In this document: piece after piece, positions 10,408-22,070 of the stretch | How the letters are laid out: every line of letters starts with the position of its first letter | Numbering within the stretch: the stretch's first letter is position 1 | Origin: Silene conica | Lineage: Eukaryota > Streptophyta > Magnoliopsida > Caryophyllales > Caryophyllaceae | Direction of reading: 5' to 3' | Assembly (NCBI GenBank): GCA_029255685.2 | Contig: CM055312.2 | Coordinates: 11,184,649 to 11,248,648 of the forward strand | DNA: 64,000 nt | Notes under the pieces: model-generated | Databases searched by the model: none | The model's input: the letters and a program-made list of their open reading frames with translations, nothing else | What the model was told of the DNA's origin: nothing | Translations under genes and position numbers: made by a program

Positions 10408-11520
10408 TGATCCGAATATGGATAGGGCATCAAATCGTTATCATAAGCACAAAACGTTGAGGCAAAATATATTATCTATCTTAACATTAATTATAGTATG
10501 GCTAGTGTATTGTCTAGTAAAGATTCGGTGGGCTTTGCGACCTTGGGCTAATAAAGTAAGATCAAGCAACAATTCGAATCGAAGGAAGGGCAAACGGTTG
10601 GGAACGGCCCAAGTTGGGAAGGCACGGTCCATGGATCATGGGTTGCTCGGTCATGGGCTGTCGAAGGACCGATCATGGCTCGGACACGAGTGGTGGTCAC
10701 GGCTAAATCGGATTCCAAGAAAGACTTGGAGTATATTTAATTACTATGTTATTTTTATCTTTAAGAAGTTAGTTATGGTTTGTTAGGAAAGTTTTGTTAT
10801 TAGGTGGTTACTAAGGTTGTTACAAATTAGTAGTTAGTTACAAAGTTTGTTACAAAGTTAGTTACTATCTAGTTAGTTATTCTAAGGTTGTTAGGATTAG
10901 TTATTTTAATTCTTTAAACAACCTAGATAGAGTTAAGATTTAATATTGATCCAATTAGATAGATTTTAGGATTCCCATTCCGAGTCAAATTTCGAGTTGT
11001 TCACTCGAATGGGACGTGTGATGCTAGGCGTGTGCTACTACCTATATATAGGGCACATCGTCTTCTTGTTTTAGACAGTTAATCATTAAATCAATAAAAG
11101 TTTACAAGTTTTCTTTTTAAGGCATTCTTAAAGAAATCTCAAGGACTCATCGAGTGTTGATCCGAACCGTTAATATTTGTCGCGTTTCAAGTATTAGCAC
11201 AAATTACAAACTATAGGTCTAGGGAGTAATTCACCATTGGGTGTCCTATAGGTCTAGGGCAAACAAATATCCTTCTACCTTGGGGATTCACCTCAAGACC
11301 GTCACAACTACAATAACAACCACCATTACCACCACCATCGACGACCATCACCATCATCAACGACATCACCACCGTTCATCTCATCATCCATCATTCATTA
11401 TTTCAAGATTGTTCCAAGATCGTTCCATATTTTGCCTATTTTATTAATTCTTTCAAGATTGTTCTCAAGATTTCCAAGAAAGCTTCCGCGGACGATTTCT
11501 TTGCTCAAGAATTCGTATCA
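10408..11520 (+). repeat. 5' LTR of the protease-only element
   Basis: Starts TGATCCGAATATGG and ends ATTCGTATCA. A TATA-type box (CCTATATATAGGG, about 11039-11051) lies in the right place for the U3 promoter, followed by a region likely to hold R and the poly-A signal (AATCAATAAAAG near 11091). A CAC/CAT-rich stretch near 11300-11390 gives a spurious His-rich frame. A frame of about 125 codons runs from the LTR start to 10786 and is preserved in the 3' LTR copy. Confidence 0.9.
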
Positions 11521-11524
11521 TAAG

Positions 11525-11536
11525 TGGTATCAGAGC
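11525..11536 (+). other. Primer-binding site (initiator tRNA-Met type)
   Basis: TGGTATCAGAGC, four bases after the 5' LTR, complementary to the 3' end of plant initiator tRNA-Met. It primes minus-strand DNA synthesis in both copia and gypsy elements. Confidence 0.92.
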
Positions 11537-11572
11537 TTCGGCTCTTGATTTTCCTTATCTTCAAGACGATCC

Positions 11573-13609
11573 ATGGAGGGAGTTACTATAGAGGGCGTGA
11601 GGTTCAAGGGGGAGACCGAGATTAGGGTTCCAAGGCCAATTTCAAGAAACCTAATGCTACGTAACCTACAAAGTCAAACCGACTCAATCACAACCGATCA
11701 AAGAACACAAATTTTTCACACCAAGTGTCAAGTTAGGGACAAGTGGTGCAGTGTGATCATAGATGGGGGTAGTTGTGCCAACATAGCATCGGAGGAGATG
11801 GTTTCCAAGTTAGCCTTGACTACAACCACACACCCAAACCCATATCCATTGCATTGGTTAGAGGATGGGAGCGTGTTGGAGGTAACCAAGCAGGTACGGT
11901 TAGGGATAACTATGGGGTCTTATCAAGACGAAATAATGTGTGATGTTTTGCCCATGGATTCTTGTCATGTCCTTTTAGGGCGTCCTTGGTTGTTCGATAG
12001 AGATGTTTTGCATCGAGGAAGGACCAACGAATATGAGCTAATGAATAAGGGTAAGAAGATCATTCTAAAACCAATGACTCCACAAGCTATACGAGATATG
12101 AATACTGAGAGAAGCAAGCGGGCTAATCTTCCTTTGATTATGAAGGAAAGGGAAGACGAACGAGCCATGGAAGGGGAAAAAGGGGCGGATGCTTTAGGTT
12201 TAGAAGAAGGATTAGCGAAGCAGAAAGTGGTCGAAGAAGAGTCCTCCAATCATAAACCCATTGAACATCATCAGCCCATTGTGTTAGACCACGGAGAGGT
12301 GGTGAGGGTGCATTCGAAGGAGGGGCAGCAGGTTCCTAGCGAAGTGGAAAGTGAACCAAGGGTCAATGGTTCGAGTAAGGTGGCTACAAGAGTGGTTAAT
12401 CTAGGCAAGGTGGTTACCGGAGTAAGCAATCTTAAAAACAAAATTTCACGGGTAGAAACTTGTGGAAATGATACTAACCATGTTGCAGGCGATCCATTCC
12501 CATATTCGGATGTAGATGGCTTGGTTCGATCCAAGTCGAGAGAAGCGGCGTTTGTTTCGAGTCAAGAGGGTTATGATTCTCCTTTAGATTTGAGCATGGA
12601 CCGGATTCGCTATAGGAAGAGTAGCGAGGTGAAGCGTGAGCCACGGGCAGCAACAAGTGTCGAGAGGGTGAATGGGTTGTTGCGGGAGGTACACTTGGTT
12701 CGAACTAAAAACCGAGAAGTAAGAAGTGTGCTAGTCAAAGGGGTTGGCCAAACGAAGAGAAAACCACACCTAGGTCCTTTTCTTAGGGAGCTTGGCCGAG
12801 AAGTTAAGGAGGAGGGTGAAGTAGTAGTGAGCACGGTGGAGCCGGCGGTTAACCTAAGTGTGCGGGAGTTGAAGGTGAGCACATCAAATTTCGAGCAAGT
12901 AAGTGAGAGGTTGCGAGGGGTAGCCTTAGTGCGTGACAAGGGTCGTGAGAGGATGAGATCTTTGGTCGAAGGGGGCTGTAACTTAGCAATCAAACTAGAC
13001 CTAGGGCATTATGTGGAGGAGCATGATCACGAGCCTAGAGAGGAAGGAGCCATGGTGGTTTTGCGTGAAAGTGCTAAGAGGCGCGGCCACATGAAGGTTA
13101 ACTTAACGAACCAATCTTTATTTATTTGTGCAGGAAAAATATCCCGGGATCAAAGGTTCTTGAAATCTAAACATCAAGAATTGAGGTCAATTCTCTTTAA
13201 AGGAGGAGGGGATGATCCGAATATGGATAGGGCATCAAATCGTTATCATAAGCACAAAACGTTGAGGCAAAATATATTAGCTATCTTAACATTAATTATA
13301 GTATGGCTAGTGTATTGTCTAGTAAAGATTCGGTGGGCTTTGCGACCTTGGGCTAATAAAGTAAGATCAAGCAACAATTCGAATCGAAGGAAGGGCAAAC
13401 GGTTGGGAACGGCCCAAGTTGGGAAGGCACGGTCCATGGATCATGGGTTGCTCGGTCATGGGCTGTCGAAGGACCGATCATGGCTCGGACACGAGTGGTG
13501 GTCACGGCTAAATCGGATTCCAAGAAAGACTTGGAGTATATTTAATTACTATGTTATTTTTACCTTTAAGAAGTTAGTTATGGTTTGTGTAACACCCCCA
13601 TTTATTTAA
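11573..13609 (+). CDS. Retrotransposon ORF: Ty3/gypsy-type aspartic protease plus long unknown tail
   Basis: A 678-codon ORF starting 36 bases after the primer-binding site. Residues about 50-170 form a retroviral-type aspartic protease: QIFHTKCQVRDKW, catalytic-loop region VIIDGGSCANIAS (DGG in place of the common DSG/DTG) and CDVLPMDSCHVLLGRPWLF. This pattern is seen in plant Ty3/gypsy polyproteins. The remaining 350 or so internal residues are charged and of unknown function. They hold loosely repeated segments of the form (VR)TKNREVRSVLVKG, VRDKGRERMRSLVEGG and KSKHQELRSILFKGGG, the last resembling the segment that usually overlaps the polypurine tract in plant gypsy elements. The frame continues into the 3' LTR from 13213, where an uninterrupted copy would stop at a TAG after MVC. 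Here it runs a few codons into the inserted element. Gag and pol are missing. Confidence 0.75.
   Translation: MEGVTIEGVRFKGETEIRVPRPISRNLMLRNLQSQTDSITTDQRTQIFHTKCQVRDKWCSVIIDGGSCANIASEEMVSKLALTTTTHPNPYPLHWLEDGSVLEVTKQVRLGITMGSYQDEIMCDVLPMDSCHVLLGRPWLFDRDVLHRGRTNEYELMNKGKKIILKPMTPQAIRDMNTERSKRANLPLIMKEREDERAMEGEKGADALGLEEGLAKQKVVEEESSNHKPIEHHQPIVLDHGEVVRVHSKEGQQVPSEVESEPRVNGSSKVATRVVNLGKVVTGVSNLKNKISRVETCGNDTNHVAGDPFPYSDVDGLVRSKSREAAFVSSQEGYDSPLDLSMDRIRYRKSSEVKREPRAATSVERVNGLLREVHLVRTKNREVRSVLVKGVGQTKRKPHLGPFLRELGREVKEEGEVVVSTVEPAVNLSVRELKVSTSNFEQVSERLRGVALVRDKGRERMRSLVEGGCNLAIKLDLGHYVEEHDHEPREEGAMVVLRESAKRRGHMKVNLTNQSLFICAGKISRDQRFLKSKHQELRSILFKGGGDDPNMDRASNRYHKHKTLRQNILAILTLIIVWLVYCLVKIRWALRPWANKVRSSNNSNRRKGKRLGTAQVGKARSMDHGLLGHGLSKDRSWLGHEWWSRLNRIPRKTWSIFNYYVIFTFKKLVMVCVTPPFI
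13199..13212 (+). other. Polypurine tract of the protease-only element
   Basis: AAAGGAGGAGGGGA immediately before the 3' LTR (TGATCC at 13213), the plus-strand primer for LTR retrotransposon replication. Confidence 0.85.
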
Positions 13610-15961
13610 GGGCCTGTACTAGGACTCCCTAGATAAATAAGGATGTTACCATCTCGGTTTCCCGAGGCAGTAGATACAAAGGAAGATAAACAGTACTTTA
13701 AATTGATAAAATTTACTCAAACGGTTTTACACAACTGAATTATAAAACTGTCTTGCTAAAATAAAGGTACAACTCGTAAACAACTATCATGTGATCTAGA
13801 CTCTAGGCAGGTCCGGATCCAAGCTTCTCTCTTCCCCTAGCTCCCACAGTCTCAACACCTGTCAATCTGCTCCCCAATAATTGGTTCATCACAGGTGATC
13901 ACGAATACACAGGGTCAACCACGAGGTTGAGTAGAGAAAAACTGTAAACAAACCACATTACTATAAATAGAAAGTCGAACTTCTCCACTCCGAATCACAA
14001 GACCCATAATTCTCCACACCAATCACAGACCCTTTATCTCCGCACCAATCACAAGACCCTTTATCTCCGCACCAATCACAGACCCTTTATCTCCGCACCA
14101 ATCACAGACCCTTTATCTCCGCACCAATCACAGACCCTTTATCTCCGCACCAATCACAGACCCTTTATCTCCGCACCAATCACAGACCCTTTATCTCCGC
14201 ACCAATCACAGACCCTTTATCTCCGCACCAATCACAGAATGATATAAACAACACAATATAACAATCACATGATATTATGTAACAAACATGCTTAATATCA
14301 AATAAGAACAGATTACACATCAATATTTATCAGTATTTCCCCTACCTCAAATTGCAGAAGGACAAAGTCAACCGAAAAGCTGCTAGAAGTGTTCCACGCG
14401 AAAACCGTCACCTAAACATATATTATGTAACGAATTAAAAAACTTCCCGAACCCCCATAACTCAAGTTACACCTACTATAAATAGAAACCTTCTAATAAT
14501 GGAAAGTTTCATAAAATGGAAACTTCCCGAAATAGTAACTTTCTTAAATCAAAACTTGCCCGACTCGTAAAGCCCTTCAATAATTCACCTTAGCAAATTA
14601 TTTAAAACAAAACTACAACCGTAAATAGAATACAATAACCACGATTAACTGTTAAACTAATAAGAATATTGTAATAATAACATCATAATATATAACTATA
14701 ATGACTATAATAATAATAATAATAATAATATAGTAATAATATATAATAATATAATTGTAGTAAACCTCACGTTACACGGCCAACACCCCCAAACCCTTCT
14801 TATATCGCGCGTCCAACTCCGTGAACACCGCCACCACTTCCGACCACCAGCCACCCTATCGACAACCACCAGCGAGGTGAACCAAGACCCCTACCAGGCG
14901 TGGTCCCTCACCCAACCATCGTAAACCCGTCTACACTTACTCCTGCCGACACCACCATTAATCCAACACCACCTGAAACCACCGCTAAACACCTCTGACA
15001 CTAGACCATAAACAACGGTGGTACCACCGTGTCGACCTCCCTCGAGTCGACGGTGCTACCACCCCCCAAACACCTCCCCGAACACTACAAACACCTTATA
15101 ACCGAGACACGTAAAAACGAACACTCCCCTGGTCACCGACTCCGCTGCCCGTACCCACCGTGACAACCACTACACTACTACCCTGACTACCACCGATAAA
15201 TGGTGTTACACTAGACTGAGAACGATAATACCGTACCCCACCCTTCGAAACCAAAACAACCAAGCGCAGACACGACATTATCGAAAGGTCGGAGGCAACG
15301 TACCTGAGTCACGCTCACAACGACTGGCCCTAGGTTGGTCTAAACTCACCGCACGAACCTCCTCTCCCTTTACTGTAGTGGCGGCTGCAAGGCTAAGGCG
15401 TTGGATGAATGTAGAGTAGGGTAAAAAAAAATGAGGGCACAAGTACCTCTCATAAGGCGGCAGAAGTGTTTACGTGAGTGTGTGAGTGAAATGAGGGTTT
15501 TGACAATGTGTGGGCTGCTAATTTGCACCATATACGAGGCCCAATCCCAACTCTAAAGGTCTCAAGTTCGAATCCCGTCATCAACAGTTAATAAAATACC
15601 ATTCGATAAATTATTTATCGAATATATTAACTATCGTTCAAACACTATCGACACGACAAATATAAAAGAAAATATTATAATAAAATAATTTCCGTTCATA
15701 CATCGAAACTTAAATATAAACTAATACGCTTACTCAACACACCACTCACGACATATAAAATGTAAAAACCCTTATTCGATAAATTAATTATCGAATACAC
15801 GTCAATATGAACAATAAACATTATAATAAAATACGGGGTATTACAGTCTTCCCTCCTTAAAAATGAACTACGTCCCGAAGTTCACCACCCCGTAACGGTA
15901 AAGAGACACGTAGCAAGCATGAAAAATCACAAGTAACACTTAAGAACCGTGAGAAGTGACA
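13588..15961 (-). repeat. LARD-like element, LTR copy 1 (outer 3' LTR)
   Basis: 2374 bp. The outer end is TGTAACACCCCCATTT; the other two copies have eight extra bases here (TGTAACACGGTAACACCCCC). It contains the 26-bp minisatellite (eight units), a (TAA)n stretch near 14704-14730, a C-rich block at 14760-15100 and a repeated ATTCGATAAATTA/TTATCGAAT palindrome pair. Near 15825-15890 it contains, on the minus strand, GGGACGTAGTTCATTT and GGAGGGAAGACTGTAATACC. This is a near match to the tract-LTR junction of plant chromoviruses, so this family's LTR extends past such a junction. Confidence 0.9.
14028..14236. repeat. 26-bp minisatellite in LTR copy 1, 8 units
   Basis: Eight direct repeats of a 26-bp unit containing ACCCTTTATCTCCGCACC and AATCACAG; the second unit boundary has one extra A, giving 209 bases. 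The same array has eight units in LTR copy 2 and five in LTR copy 3. There are no spacers, so this is not a CRISPR array. Confidence 0.95.
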
Positions 15962-18900
15962 TTCCATCCCCCTAAATAAAACTTTGTCCCCAAAGTTTAA
16001 AATGCGACCGAAACACATGACACTTCAACAACCACGACGCGATATAGTGCATAACAGAAGCAGCAGGGTTATCACGTATATTCAATTAATCATGACATAT
16101 CAATTAGTCATGTCATAACAACTAGCCATATCATAAAATCATTAAGATTTTACAATCCTATCCCCCTTAAAACATGGTTACGTCCTCGTAACCCTATTAT
16201 AAAATTTCAGCTCATTACTCTGTCTTACTCATTACATTATCTCCTAAAATCTTACTCCAAGTAACCAAGTATCATATTCTCATCGTCGAACCTAAGACCA
16301 AGTACAAGAGGTGAGTGAACTGGCGGAATAACCCGCGAAACCCTATATCCATCTCAATATCGATATCGAACTCATAAAATATAACTCAATAACCATGGTC
16401 ACTCTAGACCAAAAACATAACTTGGCACAAAGGCCCCACAGCTCAATAATAGCACCCAATCTCAATCTCCATCTCAATATCAGTATCAATATCGTCAAGG
16501 TCCACAGAATCGTGCTCAGCACTTAAAGTATGAACTTTAAACTACTCACCCACAAGTAAGGTCAAAGAGAACAATAAAAGAAAATGCAATACCAATCATA
16601 CACAATCCAAAATATCAATCCCCTGTAACCCGTATACTCGGCTTCGGTCTTAAACAAGCATTATAAAGATTCTCAACTAGACATACCGCGTGTTCATTCG
16701 TAACACAACTAAACTACTATCAATATTCATATATTGTAAAACCAATTCTCAACTGCAACTATCCAAATGCTTACATTCCCGCACAATTATTAAAGAGATT
16801 AACATCAGTATCCCACATGAGAGTCAATAAAAAAAAAAAAAAAAAAATCAATTGCTTGGGTACATTAAATCTATATCTTCTATCTGCTACTCTTTATCCT
16901 CTCTGTAGCACAACCAAACTCTCAAAATAAAAGCAGAATCGGTGACTCATAACATATGAATTCTTTTATATATTCAATAAAATTCGCAATACCATCGCCT
17001 CCATGATTACCGAATATAGGTAGTCACCAAAACATGTCATCTTGAATAAATATTGAAGCGCATAGTCTCCGACAATTGATTAGCACATATACATATATCC
17101 CGAACAAGAATAAGAATAATTAATAAGATCGGTAGAATCATGTTACGCAACAAACAGAATCAGAGTAGTTAACACTGATATACCCTTGAAATTTTAACAC
17201 AAAGTTAACGTATTTACACCGATGTAGACAATCAGCAAACTCGTAATTCATAATTAACAAATTAAAACATTTCATGTTCATAATCGTATTATAGAAGCAA
17301 ATCATATTTTATAAAATACATAGAGCAAAATTAGTTAACGTAATTAAACATGGAGCATTGACGTATTTCACAAGATATACACAAGTCATAGACTAACAAG
17401 GCCGTTTAACATTCCTAGATATCAATAGGTTAAATTCACTTAGGTACATGTCTCATCCACTCACATTACATCATTTATCATGAAACTGGTAATATATATG
17501 ACTTGCAAATTAAGGAGTTTATATAATATGCAGCAGTTAAACATCCAGGCAGAATTTCGTCAACACGTAGCTACAGAATTTGTCACGTTGCAAACAATCA
17601 CTATACTTATCAAAACATCAAGCGTTATCATGGATAATCATCACTTGGAAAGCATTTTGAAACTTTGGAAACCTTGAAGTTGTAATTTGTGGCAATTTAT
17701 AAACATGAATCAAAAGACAATTTTACAAGCTATAGATCGAAACAAGACTACACGGAGACATTCTGACTCTTATTTACTAAAACATTGTTCTTGTAAATTG
17801 TAGCTCATGAATTATAAAAATTTAACGATAAAAGTAAACGAATTCACAAGACTAGTACTTTCATAAATCACATGTCAACCAGTTAATAACTCAATATATT
17901 ATGATTAGATTTTAAACATAACAGATGCAATTCAGTTTGTGACATAACAATATACATGAAGTTGTTATAAAGATTATTAGCTCAGTGAACTAGACAACGA
18001 TATACCATAAATATATGAAAGAACATCAACACGATTCACATTGTTCAAAATAATCACCATTACTTATAACAATTAGATTGCTTTATCATGCTAACAAGTT
18101 TACCAGTCAAATTCCATTCTACCACTTGTCAAGACTCTTCTCTGAAAAATACGATTTTAACATCACATACGAAGTCACATCGTTATTTGAGGTCATATTC
18201 CTAGGAAGTAAGAGCGTCGGTATAATTGAAACTACTTAATATAGAAATAAGCAAGATTACATTATCATATAGTAAGGTGCATATTCATATCATATGCCTA
18301 CTATTCATGTTACTAATGCCATATCAGGATATCACATGGTCACATCACATAATTCACATTTGATTAAACTTTTATATGAAACTTACATAACTCATGATTT
18401 CACCAATTGAACATTATGCAGCAACTACACGAATCATAACTTAAATATCTATTTCGCTATCTTGCGAGCTATTATAGTTTTTAGAAAATATAATGAATTA
18501 GCTGACCATAGGAAAAAGAATCGAAGGCATATCTCAAGAGAATTATTTATAACACAACTCAATTGGTTTGGACATGAACTTTACAATCATTCAACAGAAA
18601 TTTGGGCAACTTTCACAAATCAAAACTAAATAACGACTAGTTAAGGTTTCATACAGTTTATCATACATAAAATTTTCATACACATAGAGAGAACACATTT
18701 TAAATGGTAGTCCTCGCAAGCAAGGTAACATTCCGAAAATTTATCGAAAATTTGTGTTCCTTAAAGTCACCACACTATCGTATATAACCATTATTTTTCC
18801 AAAATATGTTGGCATACAATTGAAGCATAGACATCACTTTGTACCATATCAACATGCATTCCTCATTTCCACAATAATTATCATCTAGAACACGGTAAAG

Positions 18901-19688
18901 ATCTCGAAACTGAAAGTAGTCTCAACTAAATAACTCGATGGTTATACGTGTGTATATAAATAAATTAGTTTCTACCATCACATACTCACAACCTATTCAA
19001 ATACGGAAATATAAACTAGGAGTTACTACAATGTCACTTATTGATTATTATCTCTATAACGAATTTTAAACGCGTATAAAAGGCATAAAATCTTAAGTAC
19101 GATATATGCAACACATAACTATATACATTCATGGCTTAGGGAAACTCATTCCGCATATCAAGACATGGTTTACTATAACATCTGAATCTGATCATTCATA
19201 TCTAAATTCCAACCAATATATTGCATAGCTACGATAGTCATTTACTAACCATATACCATAAGAACATTCCAAACACCAACATACTATGATCACGCTACTC
19301 TAACCATTGTTCACAATTACACCTCTAAACTCTTAAAATTTCAATTCCATCATCCAGATTGATCCACATTTCATATTACACACATCTTTCCATCTGACAT
19401 CATTAATCATAACTCAAATATTACTTACCTCATTCTTCTCCTGCAAGAACGTTAGTATAAGTTGACTAGGTCACTATAGAATCTACCCCACTCTTCAATT
19501 ACTCTCATTGGGTTCCCGAGACAGAACCGAAAGGGCCCAGGTCTGGTGTGAGGGGGCCCCTAACTCATCCCGTTCCTTTTTGGGGCTCCTTTTAGTTTCA
19601 TCTCGGGGTTCATTTTATCTGACTCGTCCTACGTTCATTATCATTCATTTGGTTTAGGCCTGAGGATCGTTCGGCTCTGATACCACTT
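15962..19688 (-). mobile_element. LARD-like element, internal region copy A (non-coding)
   Basis: 3727 bp of AT-rich DNA. The minus-strand polypurine tract lies at 15962-15976 (read as TTTAGGGGGATGGAA, abutting TGTCAC of the LTR). The minus-strand primer-binding site is at 19673-19685 (TGGTATCAGAGCC read on the minus strand, three bases from the LTR). A 19-base A tract sits at about 16829-16847. The longest frame, 17480-17677, is 65 codons with no recognisable domain and is treated as chance. No gag or pol remnant is seen. Confidence 0.88.
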
Positions 19689-22070
19689 TGTAACACGGTA
19701 ACACCCCCATTTATTTAAGGGCCTGTACTAGGACTCCCTAGATAAATAAGGATGTTACCATCTCGGTTTCCCGAGGCAGTAGATACAAAGGAAGATAAAC
19801 AGTACTTTAAATTGATAAAATTTACTCAAACGGTTTTACACAACTGAATTATAAAACTGTCTTGCTAAAATAAAGGTACAACTCGTAAACAACTATCATG
19901 TGATCTAGACTCTAGGCAGGTCCGGATCCAAGCTTCTCTCTTCCCCTAGCTCCCACAGTCTCAACACCTGTCAATCTGCTCCCCAATAATTGGTTCATCA
20001 CAGGTGATCACGAATACACAGGGTCAACCACGAGGTTGAGTAGAGAAAAACTGTAAACAAACCACATTACTATAAATAGAAAGTCGAACTTCTCCACTCC
20101 GAATCACAAGACCCATAATTCTCCACACCAATCACAGACCCTTTATCTCCGCACCAATCACAAGACCCTTTATCTCCGCACCAATCACAGACCCTTTATC
20201 TCCGCACCAATCACAGACCCTTTATCTCCGCACCAATCACAGACCCTTTATCTCCGCACCAATCACAGACCCTTTATCTCCGCACCAATCACAGACCCTT
20301 TATCTCCGCACCAATCACAGACCCTTTATCTCCGCACCAATCACAGAATGATATAAACAACACAATATAACAATCACATGATATTATGTAACAAACATGC
20401 TTAATATCAAATAAGAACAGATTACACATCAATATTTATCAGTATTTCCCCTACCTCAAATTGCAGAAGGACAAAGTCAACCGAAAAGCTGCTAGAAGTG
20501 TTCCACGCGAAAACCGTCACCTAAACATATATTATGTAACGAATTAAAAAACTTCCTGAACCCCCATAACTCAAGTTACACCTACTATAAATAGAAACCT
20601 TCTAATAATGGAAAGTTTCATAAAATGGAAACTTCCCGAAATAGTAACTTTCTTAAATCAAAACTTGCCCGACTCGTAAAGCCCTTCAATAATTCACCTT
20701 AGCAAATTATTTAAAACAAAACTACAACCGTAAATAGAATACAATAACCACGATTAACTGTTAAACTAATAAGAATATTGTAATAATAACATCATAATAT
20801 ATAACTATAATGACTATAATAATAATAATAATAATAATATAGTAATAATATATAATAATATAATTGTAGTAAACCTCACGTTACACGGCCAACACCCCCA
20901 AACCCTTCTTATATCGCGCGTCCAACTCCGTGAACACCGCCACCACTTCCGACCACCAGCCACCCTATCGACAACCACCAGCGAGGTGAACCAAGACCCC
21001 TACCAGGCGTGGTCCCTCACCCAACCATCGTAAACCCGTCTACACTTACTCCTGCCGACACCACCATTAATCCAACACCACCTGAAACCACCGCTAAACA
21101 CCTCTGACACTAGACCATAAACAACGGTGGTACCACCGTGTCGACCTCCCTCGAGTCGACGGTGCTACCACCCCCCAAACACCTCCCCGAACACTACAAA
21201 CACCTTATAACCGAGACACGTAAAAACGAACACTCCCCTGGTCACCGACTCCGCTGCCCGTACCCACCGTGACAACCACTACACTACTACCCTGACTACC
21301 ACCGATAAATGGTGTTACACTAGACTGAGAACGATAATACCGTACCCCACCCTTCGAAACCAAAACAACCAAGCGCAGACACGACATTATCGAAAGGTCG
21401 GAGGCAACGTACCTGAGTCACGCTCACAACGACTGGCCCTAGGTTGGTCTAAACTCACCGCACGAACCTCCTCTCCCTTTACTGTAGTGGCGGCTGCAAG
21501 GCTAAGGCGTTGGATGAATGTAGAGTAGGGTAAAAAAAAATGAGGGCACAAGTACCTCTCATAAGGCGGCAGAAGTGTTTACGTGAGTGTGTGAGTGAAA
21601 TGAGGGTTTTGACAATGTGTGGGCTGCTAATTTGCACCATATACGAGGCCCAATCCCAACTCTAAAGGTCTCAAGTTCGAATCCCGTCATCAACAGTTAA
21701 TAAAATACCATTCGATAAATTATTTATCGAATATATTAACTATCGTTCAAACACTATCGACACGACAAATATAAAAGAAAATATTATAATAAAATAATTT
21801 CCGTTCATACATCGAAACTTAAATATAAACTAATACGCTTACTCAACACACCACTCACGACATATAAAATGTAAAAACCCTTATTCGATAAATTAATTAT
21901 CGAATACACGTCAATATGAACAATAAACATTATAATAAAATACGGGGTATTACAGTCTTCCCTCCTTAAAAATGAACTACGTCCCGAAGTTCACCACCCC
22001 GTAACGGTAAAGAGACACGTAGCAAGCATGAAAAATCACAAGTAACACTTAAGAACCGTGAGAAGTGACA
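19689..22070 (-). repeat. LARD-like element, LTR copy 2 (middle, recombinant)
   Basis: 2382 bp. At its low-coordinate end it has the eight extra bases (ACGGTAAC) shared with LTR copy 3 and absent from copy 1. From the minisatellite onward it matches copy 1 (eight minisatellite units, same diagnostic bases) and not copy 3. It is flanked by a primer-binding site on its left and a polypurine tract on its right, as expected for a shared LTR in a tandem array. Confidence 0.9.
20137..20345. repeat. 26-bp minisatellite in LTR copy 2, 8 units
   Basis: Same array as at 14028-14236, with the same unit number and the same extra A in the second unit boundary. Confidence 0.95.

Noticed and set aside
11241-11447. 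His-rich frame repeated in both LTRs of the protease-only element
   Set aside because: Produced by a CAC/CAT/ACC-rich tract in the LTR; no start context or known domain.
12271-12993. Minus-strand frames across the protease ORF
   Set aside because: Shadows of the + strand ORF with no domain or start context.
14028-14236. Possible CRISPR-like array
   Set aside because: 26-bp units are directly adjacent with no spacers, inside a plant LTR; it is a minisatellite.
15540-15590. tRNA gene suggested by AAGTTCGAATCCC
   Set aside because: No acceptor stem or anticodon arm could be formed around it; at most a box B relic.
17480-17677. 65-codon ORF present unchanged in both LARD-like internals
   Set aside because: Identity follows from the recent duplication of the whole 6.1-kb unit; composition and context do not suggest a gene.
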